A stretch of 42,797 bases of DNA from Gemmatimonadota bacterium (lineage in GTDB: Bacteria; Gemmatimonadota; Gemmatimonadetes; Longimicrobiales; Gaopeijiaceae): assembly GCA_016873995.1 (NCBI GenBank), contig VGVR01000029.1, positions 1-42,797 on the forward strand, given 5' to 3'. The notes below the pieces were generated by a model, which was not told where the DNA came from, searched no databases, and saw only the letters and a program-made list of their open reading frames with translations. The translations under genes were made by a program, and so were the position numbers. This document shows, in pieces, positions 35,372 to 42,797 of this stretch (the first letter of the stretch is position 1; every line of letters starts with the position of its first letter).

Positions 35372-35782
35372 ATGAACCCGACCCTGACCAAGATCACCCC
35401 GATCCTCACCGTCGACGCGATCGAGCCTTGCCTCCCCTTCTGGACCGGCGGGCTCGGCTTCGAGGTCACCGTCACCGTGCCGCACGACGACAAGGTCGGC
35501 TTCGCCATCCTGCAGAACGGGGCGCTCGAGCTCATGTACCAGAGCCGGGCGAGCATCGACGCGGACCTGGGAGCCTCCGGCGCGCCGAAGGACCTCGGAA
35601 AGCATCTCGCCGGAGGCACTGCGACGCTCTTCATGGAAGTCGAGAAGCTCGACGACGTCATCGCCGCGCTCTGGAACGCCGACGTGGTCGTCCCACGCCG
35701 CCAGACGTTCTACGGCATGGACGAGATCTTCGTACGCGCGCCGTGCGGTACGCTGGTGGGGTTCGCGGCGAAAGTGGGGTGA
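35372..35782 (+). CDS. VOC (glyoxalase/bleomycin-resistance) family protein
   Basis: A 136-residue single-domain member of the vicinal-oxygen-chelate superfamily, made of paired beta-alpha-beta-beta-beta modules: KITPILTVDAIEPCLPFWTG, GLGFEVTVTVPHDDKVGFAI, LFMEVEKLDDVIAALWNADV and GMDEIFVRAPCGTLVGFAAK. The metal-ligand positions of active enzymes are not all clearly filled, so it could be an enzyme or a binding protein; no substrate is inferred. It starts 46 bases after dnaE2 on the same strand. No strong ribosome site lies before the ATG at 35372 (CAGGCCTCCC). Confidence 0.85.
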   Translation: MNPTLTKITPILTVDAIEPCLPFWTGGLGFEVTVTVPHDDKVGFAILQNGALELMYQSRASIDADLGASGAPKDLGKHLAGGTATLFMEVEKLDDVIAALWNADVVVPRRQTFYGMDEIFVRAPCGTLVGFAAKVG

Positions 35783-35838
35783 TCGTCGACGTGACGACGG
35801 TGCTCCTCGTAGGTGGGCGGGAGGTTATCCTGAAGGCC

Positions 35839-36030
35839 ATGCAACCGGCTGAACCCGACCTCGACGCCCTTCGCAAGCTATCGCCCCAAGCCAAGCTCGC
35901 GGCCATGCGGGCCCTGATCGGACAGGCCTACGCGCTCAAGCTCGCTTGGGTGCGGCAGTCCCAGCCCGACCTGAACGAGGAGGAGGCACGCATCGCGGCC
36001 AGGGATCTGGTGGCGAGTGGACGCGCCTGA
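35839..36030 (+). CDS. Small helical protein, partner of the nucleotidyltransferase
   Basis: A 63-residue protein that is almost entirely helical: LDALRKLSPQAKLAAMRALI, then AYALKLAWVRQSQPDLNEEE, then ARIAARDLVASGRA. Small proteins of this type are found directly ahead of nucleotidyltransferase genes in many genomes, and may act as antitoxin or folding partner. It overlaps the next gene by 14 bases. The ATG at 35839 has only a weak AAGG before it. The unrelated VOC gene ends 56 bases upstream. Composition (no Cys, one Trp, several Arg/Lys) is unremarkable. Function is inferred only from its position. Confidence 0.65.
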   Translation: MQPAEPDLDALRKLSPQAKLAAMRALIGQAYALKLAWVRQSQPDLNEEEARIAARDLVASGRA

Positions 36031-36586
36031 CCTCATCGCGCTCTTCGTGCGCCCCCTTCAGGACCTCGGGGTCGAGTACATGGTCACCGGCGGGGTGGCC
36101 GCCGTCGTCTATGGGGATCCGCGGTTCACGCGCGACATCGACATCGTCCTGAAGCTCGAACGCGCGGAGGTGTCGAGGTTCATTTCGGCCTTCGACCCAG
36201 TGCACTACTACGTGCCGCCGTCAGAGGCCCTGGCTCGGGAAGTCGGACGAAGTCGGCACGGGCACTTCAACGTGATCCACAAGGACACCGGCCTCCGAGC
36301 CGACGTCTACCTCCAGGACAGCAGTGAACTCCAGGCCTGGGGGTTCGCTCGGCGATGGACTCTCGAGGTAGAGGGGACGGACGTTTCGCTGGCGCCCGCG
36401 GAGTATGTCATCCTCAAGAAGCTCGAGTACTTCCAGGACTCGGGCTCGGACCGTCACCTGCGCGACATCGCGATGATGCTCGAGATCAGCGGCGAACGAA
36501 TCGACCTCGAGACGATTCGAACCTGGTCATCGCGCCTCGGGCTCGAAGGCCCCTGGCACGCGGCGCAGGAGTTCGATCCGCGATAG
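36017..36586 (+). CDS. Nucleotidyltransferase-fold protein (AbiEii/DUF6036-like)
   Basis: A 189-residue member of the nucleotidyltransferase superfamily. The active-site region reads YMVTGGVAAVVYGDPRFTRD followed by IDIVLKL: Gly-Gly, the Arg-x-Thr-x-Asp-x-Asp pattern and hydrophobic strands as in AbiEii/MNT-type toxins. A later ADVYLQDS may supply the third acidic residue. The C-terminal half is helical (APAEYVILKKLEYFQDSGSD, RHLRDIAMMLEISG), matching the DUF6036-like group. The start is GTG at 36017, inside the small helical gene. Such enzymes in toxin-antitoxin and phage-defence pairs add nucleotides to RNA or proteins. Here that role is inference. It ends 15 bases from the convergent M1 peptidase gene. 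Confidence 0.82.
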   Translation: MDAPDLIALFVRPLQDLGVEYMVTGGVAAVVYGDPRFTRDIDIVLKLERAEVSRFISAFDPVHYYVPPSEALAREVGRSRHGHFNVIHKDTGLRADVYLQDSSELQAWGFARRWTLEVEGTDVSLAPAEYVILKKLEYFQDSGSDRHLRDIAMMLEISGERIDLETIRTWSSRLGLEGPWHAAQEFDPR

Positions 36587-36601
36587 CCGCCCCCTAGCCC
36601 C

Positions 36602-38593
36602 TCAGCCCCGCGGCCACAGGTTGTTCGCCCGATCGACGTCCGGCGCGTACCCCGCCGGATCGATCTCGACGCGCGTCACGCGCTCGCGGCCGACGTCGAT
36701 CACGTAGGTCGTGTTGCCTGCGAGCCAGTGCTCGACGGGCACGTCTCGCTCGAGGGTCTGCCCGCTGGCGGTGCGGATGCGCACCTGCGCGGGGAACGGC
36801 GCCTGACCGCGGTCCTCGATGGTGACCGTGGTCTGCCCGGAAACGCTCGTCGTCACGTCCCCGACCGAGTGGTCGAGGGTCCACGTCTCGTAATAGAACG
36901 AGGTCCAGAACCAATCGAGGTCCCGCCCGGCCACGCGCTCGAACGTCGAGAAGAAGTCCCAAGGCGTGGGGTGCTTATAGGCCCACTCCGCGATGTACGT
37001 CCGGTACGCCAGGTCCCACGTCTCCGCGCCGAGCACGAACCGCAGCGCCGCCATGAGCGCGGCCGGCTTGTAGTACGACGCGATGCCGTACCCGGTAGAC
37101 GACTCGTACCAGTCACCGTGCCGCATGAGGATCTCTTCCTGCCGTGCGGCCGCATAGCCCAGGAACGTCCTGGCATCGACGCGATGGTGGTCGATGCCGG
37201 GATACAACTCCATCTTGGCCTGGTTTTCGAGGAAGTTCGCCGCGCCCTCGTCCATCCACGCGTACCGCTTCTCGTTGCTCCCCACGATCATGGGGAGCCA
37301 CATGTGCCCGATCTCGTGGGCGGTCGTGTTGAAGAGGCCCTGCGCGTCGCGCTCCCCGAACGACTCGAGCAGCGTCAACATCGGGAACTCCATCCCGCCG
37401 CCGATGATGTCGGTGCCCTCCACGACCGTCATGTGCGGCCATGGGTACGAGAAGCCCGTGTAGGTCGAGAAGTACTCGATCGACTGCTTGCCGTAGAGCC
37501 ACGCCTGCGACCAGAGCGGTGCCCGATCGGGGCGCCACAGCGCGTGGATCAACACGCGGTCGGTGCCTCCGTCCACGGTGCGGGACGGCACCACCGCAGA
37601 CGAGGCGTCCCAGCGCTGCACGTTCGACGCGGTCCAGGTGAAGTCGCGTACGTTCTCGGCTGCGAACCGGTAGGTGAGCGATCCCTCCGGCGCGTCCGCC
37701 GTGACCGCCAGCGCGTCGCGCTCGCCGCGACCCGCAATCATGACGAGCGTGTCAGAGACCCCCGCCGCCGCGAGCCGCTGGATGGTGAGCGCGGAGTACA
37801 CCTCTTCCGAATTCTGCAGCGTCCCGGTCGCGTGCACGCTCCAATCGACCGGAACCGTGAGCGCCACCGTGTAGTTCGCGAAGTCGTCGTAAAACTCGCC
37901 GGTGCCGAGGAAGGGCTCCGCGTCCCAGACCCGCAGGTCGTCGAGCACGGCCATCTTCGGAAACCAGTAGGCCACGAAGTAGACCTCGTGGTTCGAGTGA
38001 CCCATGCGCTCGTTGATGCCCTTCTGGGGGACCGTCATCTCCCACTCGAGCTCGAGCTGGAGTGTGTCTCCCTGCTCGAGCGGTGACGGGGGACGGAGCT
38101 CCATGACCGTGCCGTCTACGTGATACGCCGGCCCCTCCTCCAGCTCGTCCTCCTCGAGCACCGCGCCCGCGGCCGTCACGCGGCGCAGCGTGATGCCGCC
38201 CGTGATCTCGCCGGGGTCGTGCCGCACCGCGTCCGCGCGATGGAAGTTCTGGTGGAGGAGCACGAAGACCGTGCGGAGCGTCGCCGGCGCGTTGTTCGCG
38301 TACGCGATCCGCACCGTCCCCTCCAGCTTCGCCGTCGGCGGATCCAGGCGCGCATCGATGTCGTACGACGCCCCCTGCTGCCAGTACGAGTGCCCCGGCG
38401 CACCGTTCTCACTCCGCCAGCCACGCTCGATCGCCCGCTGGTACTCGGGGGGTGGAGCCACGCGCGCGGGGATCGGGCGCGCGATCGGGGTGTTCTGAGC
38501 GGCCGAGGGGCGCGCGGCCGGCAGGAGTGTGAGCAGGAAAGCCGTTAGGGCGAGCGCACAGTGGCTTGCCCGCGGGAGGCGGGTGGCAGTCAT
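36602..38593 (-). CDS. M1-family metallopeptidase, exported
   Basis: A zinc aminopeptidase-type enzyme outside the inner membrane. The 663 residues start with a signal peptide (about 1-33; LALTAFLLTLLPAARPSAAQ). The N-terminal beta domain (60-350) is followed by the catalytic domain. Its substrate loop IIGGGMEFPML is a variant of GxMEN. The zinc site is HEIGHMW with His426, Glu427, His430 and Glu449 (WMDEGAANF). A Tyr-bearing SSTGYGIASYYKPAALM follows. The C-terminal region has beta-sandwich repeats. Because GxMEN is altered, true aminopeptidase activity is uncertain. GAGGA lies 5 bases before the ATG at 38593. Three TCCGGA boxes lie just upstream. Confidence 0.92.
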   Translation of the reverse strand: MTATRLPRASHCALALTAFLLTLLPAARPSAAQNTPIARPIPARVAPPPEYQRAIERGWRSENGAPGHSYWQQGASYDIDARLDPPTAKLEGTVRIAYANNAPATLRTVFVLLHQNFHRADAVRHDPGEITGGITLRRVTAAGAVLEEDELEEGPAYHVDGTVMELRPPSPLEQGDTLQLELEWEMTVPQKGINERMGHSNHEVYFVAYWFPKMAVLDDLRVWDAEPFLGTGEFYDDFANYTVALTVPVDWSVHATGTLQNSEEVYSALTIQRLAAAGVSDTLVMIAGRGERDALAVTADAPEGSLTYRFAAENVRDFTWTASNVQRWDASSAVVPSRTVDGGTDRVLIHALWRPDRAPLWSQAWLYGKQSIEYFSTYTGFSYPWPHMTVVEGTDIIGGGMEFPMLTLLESFGERDAQGLFNTTAHEIGHMWLPMIVGSNEKRYAWMDEGAANFLENQAKMELYPGIDHHRVDARTFLGYAAARQEEILMRHGDWYESSTGYGIASYYKPAALMAALRFVLGAETWDLAYRTYIAEWAYKHPTPWDFFSTFERVAGRDLDWFWTSFYYETWTLDHSVGDVTTSVSGQTTVTIEDRGQAPFPAQVRIRTASGQTLERDVPVEHWLAGNTTYVIDVGRERVTRVEIDPAGYAPDVDRANNLWPRG

Positions 38594-38607
38594 GGGGTCC
38601 TCAGGGT

Positions 38608-38631
38608 TCCGGATCCGGACTCGAATCCGGA
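38608..38631 (-). repeat. Three TCCGGA palindromes before the M1 peptidase gene
   Basis: Identical self-complementary hexamers at 38608-38613, 38614-38619 and 38626-38631, in the leader 15 to 38 bases before the M1 ATG. They could be a regulator site or could fold in the message. The rest of 38594-38708 is GC-rich with no further recognisable element. Confidence 0.35.
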
Positions 38632-38708
38632 CCGAATAGAGACACCGCGACCTGGCGTCGAGTTCGCCGCGGCCGCTGCCCCGCCCCCGTGCCCGGCCCG
38701 ACCGCCGC

Positions 38709-40013
<1,305 letters not shown>

Positions 40014-40079
40014 CGAACTCTCCGGGTCGGCGGGCCGCGAGCCCGCCGAGGGCTGGTCTTGGTCGTCGGGAAGACGGGA

Positions 40080-40108
40080 AGTATACCGAGGAGCCGGGCG
40101 CGTCCCAA
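40080..40108 (-). promoter_or_regulatory. Putative sigma-70-type promoter of gltA
   Basis: On the minus strand TTGGGA (40108-40103) and TATACT (40085-40080) are spaced by exactly 17 bases, the best promoter-like pair in the window. It resembles the icd promoter (TTCGAA-17-TATACT), with the same -10 and spacing. Confidence 0.65.
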
Positions 40109-40128
40109 GGCGCCACGGCTGAAGAGGG

Positions 40129-40157
40129 TTGCAGTCGCGCTCTCGCGGGCCTACCCT
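40129..40157 (+). promoter_or_regulatory. Possible promoter of the TPR protein gene
   Basis: TTGCAG (40129-40134), 17 bases, TACCCT (40152-40157). The -10 keeps the key T, A and last T. The GTG start at 40214 would follow a leader of about 50 bases. Weaker than the gltA promoter that it faces. Confidence 0.4.
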
Positions 40158-40213
40158 CGGTGCATCGCTCTCCGGACGGGTCCGGAGGGGGGGTCCGTGC
40201 GGAGGAGGGGGCG

Positions 40214-41686
40214 GTGAACGAACGAGCCATCGGGCGCGCGCTCTTGATGCACGGCACCTCCTGGGCGCGTGAGCGGGCTGCGCGTCTCGTCGGTCGCCTG
40301 GCCGTGGAATCAGGGAGCCGAGGCGCAGCGTTCGGCCCCCTCGACCCTACCGACCTGAACATCCTCATTCCGGTCTGCGCCGTGTCCGACCGCGCCGGCA
40401 TGCGGTGGGATTCGCGGCTCAGGGGCACCGTCACGCGGCTGGTCACCCGCGACGGCGGGACGGCCTGGTGCCTCATGGTCCGCGGCATCGATCCCGCCCG
40501 ATTGGGAAGCCTCTCCTCTTGGGTGGACTTCGTGGCGGGGCGACTGCGACGCCGAGGCGGGGCCGACCGACCCTCGCTTCCGTCACTGGATCGCCGTGGC
40601 GCATACGCTTCGTTCCTGGCCAGCCTCGACGCGTTCCGTCTCGCGGGGTTCGGGTTCAGTAGTGAGTCCCGCGCTGCCCTGGGCCGCCAGGAGCTGCTCC
40701 GGTCGCTCCCCGGGCCCGGGTCGCCAGCGGCACTCGCGGTCGCCGGCGCGCTGTCGGACCCGGATCGGTTGACCGCGGCGCTCGTTGGCTTCGGTCGGGA
40801 CCTCGAGGATGACGGCGCGACCCTCGAAGCGGCGGCCGCGTACATCATCTGCTACGAGCTGGCGCTGCTTCATCAGGGCGCAGCTGACGGATTCGAGGCC
40901 GCGAGATCGGCGGGGCGGGCGTTCCGCAGAGCGGCTCGCTGGGATGAGGCGCTGCGGTGGTACGGGCTGGCACGCCGCATCGCCGAGCACGACGAAGACT
41001 TCCTCGGACTCGTGCGCGTGCTGGACGGACTCGGCAACACGCATCGCGAGCGGGGCTCCTTGCCCAAGGCTCGCGCTCACTACCGAGACGCGTGGAAGAT
41101 GGCTCAGGTCGTCCGTGACCCAGACGAGATGGCGAACGTCGCGCTCGGCCTCATGACCGTGGAGCGCGAGGCCGGAGACCTAGAGGCGGCATCGACACAC
41201 GGCTGGACCGCGCTCTGTCTGCAGACCGACCCCGGGGCGCGGGCCAACCTGCTGCTGAACCTCGGGACCCTGCTGCGGGAGGGGGGCGACCTCGAGGGCG
41301 CGGAGAGGGCGTATCGACTCTCGGCCGCGTCAGCGACGACCCTCCAGCTGAGCGTCATGGCGCGGGACGCGCTCGCCTTCTGCGCCGCCCTGGCGGGCAA
41401 TGCGTCCGAGTACGCCCGGCGCCGTCCCCGGGCACGAGGCCTCGCACCCTACGTGCGCGTCCAGCTCGGCTACTTCCGAGGGGCCGCACTCCGCGCGCTC
41501 GGGGATCCGCGGGCAGGGCGCGTGCTATCGACGGTCGAGCGCTATGCGCGCGCGCACCGCCTGTCCGAGTGGGAGATCAAGGCGGCACAGCTACGGGAGC
41601 GCCAGCAGCAGGCTGGCACCCCCGTCGTGCAGACGCCCGCGGTGGTCAGCCGCGGCCTCAGGGAGCTCGAGAGCGCTCTGACGTAG
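40214..41686 (+). CDS. Tetratricopeptide-repeat protein
   Basis: A 490-residue cytoplasmic protein. The first 160 residues are Arg-rich and not recognised. From about 200 it is a run of TPR-like helix pairs: LEAAAAYIICYELALLHQGA, ARSAGRAFRRAARWDEALRW, ARRIAEHDEDFLGLVRVLDG, GNTHRERGSLPKARAHYRDA, GTLLREGGDLEGAERAYRLS. No catalytic or membrane part is seen, so it probably assembles or regulates other proteins. GTG at 40214 is chosen because a GGAGGAGGGGG purine run lies just before it; the frame opens at 40160. Its 3' end overlaps the opposing small lipoprotein gene by 29 bases. Confidence 0.8.
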   Translation: MNERAIGRALLMHGTSWARERAARLVGRLAVESGSRGAAFGPLDPTDLNILIPVCAVSDRAGMRWDSRLRGTVTRLVTRDGGTAWCLMVRGIDPARLGSLSSWVDFVAGRLRRRGGADRPSLPSLDRRGAYASFLASLDAFRLAGFGFSSESRAALGRQELLRSLPGPGSPAALAVAGALSDPDRLTAALVGFGRDLEDDGATLEAAAAYIICYELALLHQGAADGFEAARSAGRAFRRAARWDEALRWYGLARRIAEHDEDFLGLVRVLDGLGNTHRERGSLPKARAHYRDAWKMAQVVRDPDEMANVALGLMTVEREAGDLEAASTHGWTALCLQTDPGARANLLLNLGTLLREGGDLEGAERAYRLSAASATTLQLSVMARDALAFCAALAGNASEYARRRPRARGLAPYVRVQLGYFRGAALRALGDPRAGRVLSTVERYARAHRLSEWEIKAAQLRERQQQAGTPVVQTPAVVSRGLRELESALT

Positions 41687-41840
41687 AGACGTTGCCCGAG
41701 CTGGTGGTGTGCGATGCGACGATCGCTGACTCGGGTAGGCCGACCGGGCTCGTGCAGGCGGCGGCGGCCAGTAGGCCGAGCAGGGCCAGGAGCGGAGCCA
41801 GCCGAGGGCGCCACGTTGCGTGCTTTCGAGTGATCGTCAC
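41658..41840 (-). CDS. Small lipoprotein, 60 residues
   Basis: A short minus-strand ORF from GTG at 41840. The product has a basic start (TITRKHATWRPR), a hydrophobic segment and lipobox LAAAAC followed by TSP. Only about 31 residues of Ser/Thr-rich mature chain remain (VASHTTSSGNVSTSERSRAP). This is a typical small bacterial lipoprotein tail. No family was recognised. It lies 81 bases downstream of tRNA-Leu on the same strand and overlaps the TPR gene end-to-end by 29 bases. TACGAT, 8 bases before the GTG, may be a -10, giving a very short leader. The open frame continues upstream across the tRNA by chance. Confidence 0.6.
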   Translation of the reverse strand: MTITRKHATWRPRLAPLLALLGLLAAAACTSPVGLPESAIVASHTTSSGNVSTSERSRAP

Positions 41841-41920
41841 CCTGTCACCATCGTAAGGCGCGGGGGCGAGCCGCAAGGGTGGCACGGCCCCGCCCGTCAG
41901 CTCGTTGGTGAACACCTTCA

Positions 41921-42003
41921 TACCGGGGGCGGGAATCGAACCCGCATGTCCCTGAGGACAGCGGCTTTTGAGGCCGCCGCGTCTACCGTTCCGCCACCCC
42001 GGC
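41921..42003 (-). tRNA. tRNA-Leu (anticodon CAA)
   Basis: On the minus strand the 83 bases fold as a class II tRNA: acceptor GCCGGGG with CCCCGGT, D arm with GGTAGACGC, anticodon stem GCGGC/GCCGC around loop CTCAAAA (anticodon CAA, reads UUG), long variable arm TGTCC-TCA-GGGACA, and T arm GCGGG-TTCGATT-CCCGC. The discriminator is A, as for leucine. The first acceptor pair is G-U, not the usual G-C, and CCA is not encoded. TAGAAT at 42046-42041 is a possible -10 about 38 bases upstream. Confidence 0.93.
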
Positions 42004-42164
42004 CGGGTGATTCGCGCACGGCTGGGTCGCCGCGTCATGCATTCTATCGGAGTTGATCGGGCCGGGAAGGGGCGCCGCCCGGTCCCCTCGCCGCCCGCTT
42101 GTGTCATCCGGACGATACCACCCAACTTGCCCCCGCTCCCGTCCCCGTTTTGCGAGGCCTCGAG

Positions 42165-42797
42165 ATGACCGTGCGTGCCATGCCTGCCGAACCCCGCTCC
42201 AAACCGGTCCGCCGAGCCGCAGCGGCCACTCCGCTCCTCGCGCTCGCCGCGCTCGTGCTGGCCGCTTGCTGGGGGGGCGACGCCGGCCCAACCCTGACCA
42301 TCCGCACACTCTCCACCCTGCCCGATTACGTCTCCGGCGGAAACGTGCTCCTCGAGGTGATCGCCGACGGCGGGGTCGTTCCGGTCGTGACTGCGGGCGG
42401 CGTCGACGTCTCCGCCTCGTTCATCGCGCAGGCCGAAGGCGCGGGTCGGTGGACGGGGCTCCTCACCGGCCTCCCCGAGGGCCCGACCGAGGTGGAGGTC
42501 CGCGCGCGGCGCGCCTCGGGCACGCTCACGCTGACGAACTATCCCGCGAGCGGGCCCATCATCTCGGGGCCGCACATCGAGCCCTACGTGTGCCAGACGG
42601 AGGATTTCGCCCTCCCAGACGGCTCGAACCTCGGAGCGGCGCTCGACGCCGACTGCACGGCAGCCGACAAGGTGATGTACCTGTACCTCGCGAAGGGGGA
42701 CTCGGCGCTCCGTCCCCTCCCCGACGCCCCTGCCCTTCCACCCGACGTCGCGCAGACTGCGACGCTCGCCGGTGTGACGGTCCCGTTCGTGGTGCGG
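42165..42797 (+). CDS. DUF6351-like lipoprotein, N-terminal part
   Basis: An open frame from ATG at 42165 to the window end gives 211 residues and continues beyond. It starts with an export signal and lipobox (LLALAALVLAAC followed by WGGD). The mature part reads TIRTLSTLPDYVSGGNVLLE, TAGGVDVSASF, WTGLLTGLPEGPTEVEVRAR, LTLTNYPASGPIISGPHIEP and YVCQTEDFALPDGS. This beta-rich start with SGGN, a SGPH-x-x-P loop and the following Cys match DUF6351, a family of large exported proteins sometimes linked to tannase-like hydrolases. The catalytic part, if any, lies outside the window. No terminator or clear promoter was seen in 42004-42164. Confidence 0.75.
   Translation, partial: MTVRAMPAEPRSKPVRRAAAATPLLALAALVLAACWGGDAGPTLTIRTLSTLPDYVSGGNVLLEVIADGGVVPVVTAGGVDVSASFIAQAEGAGRWTGLLTGLPEGPTEVEVRARRASGTLTLTNYPASGPIISGPHIEPYVCQTEDFALPDGSNLGAALDADCTAADKVMYLYLAKGDSALRPLPDAPALPPDVAQTATLAGVTVPFVVR

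Overview
The window is strongly GC-rich DNA from a Gram-negative bacterium with an outer membrane. It contains a TonB-dependent receptor, a second plug-type outer-membrane protein, a DUF5916 protein, a TonB protein and many lipoproteins. The mix of a monomeric NADP isocitrate dehydrogenase, a leishmanolysin-like lipoprotein, a CsgG-like protein, DUF5916 and DUF6351 proteins and the order yicC-gmk-rpoZ-coaBC suggests the Gemmatimonadota. That assignment is an inference from gene content, because there is no rRNA here.

Layout. (1) 1-9.0 kb, minus strand: one tightly packed run reads icd2 > pepA > plug-type outer-membrane protein > yicC > gmk > rpoZ > coaBC > a gene cut by the window edge. Most junctions overlap by a few bases, and a TTCGAA-17-TATACT promoter lies before icd2. 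(2) 9.2-14.2 kb, plus strand: a DUF5916 outer-membrane protein ending in a perfect 13-bp hairpin, a DUF486 membrane protein, and a leishmanolysin-like lipoprotein interrupted by a one-base frameshift. (3) 14.3-17.5 kb: half of an SOS mutasome (imuB plus a DUF6504 gene), a MazE/MazF-type toxin-antitoxin pair and recX, all in one direction. (4) 17.5-25 kb: a cytochrome remnant, a 52-residue basic protein, a tonB gene, and facing it a histidine kinase > response regulator > 35-codon small ORF > TonB-dependent receptor > seven-helix membrane protein. (5) 24.7-28.2 kb: two exported proteins, a P1-family aminopeptidase and a class I fructose-bisphosphate aldolase. (6) 28.3-31.3 kb: three successive genes each with one in-frame stop (TAG, TAA, TAG), then a type II NADH dehydrogenase whose only sensible start is CTG. 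(7) 31.3-36.6 kb: a DUF937-like protein, the SOS polymerase dnaE2, a VOC protein and a nucleotidyltransferase with a small helical partner. (8) 36.6-42.8 kb: an M1 peptidase, citrate synthase with a TTGGGA-17-TATACT promoter, a TPR protein, a small lipoprotein, tRNA-Leu(CAA), and the start of a DUF6351 lipoprotein.

How the genes work together. icd2 and gltA supply the citrate-to-oxoglutarate arm of the TCA cycle and carry look-alike promoters. ImuB and DnaE2, about 17 kb apart, form the error-prone mutasome. They share an almost identical 18-bp motif (16 of 18 bases) just upstream, with the one-turn direct-repeat geometry of some LexA sites. This is the strongest regulatory signal in the window. 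The kinase-regulator-receptor string facing tonB looks like a self-contained sensed-uptake locus. The main oddities are the cluster of in-frame stops at 28.7-30.0 kb, the toxin-antitoxin pair between the mutasome genes and recX, and the nucleotidyltransferase pair at 35.8-36.6 kb.
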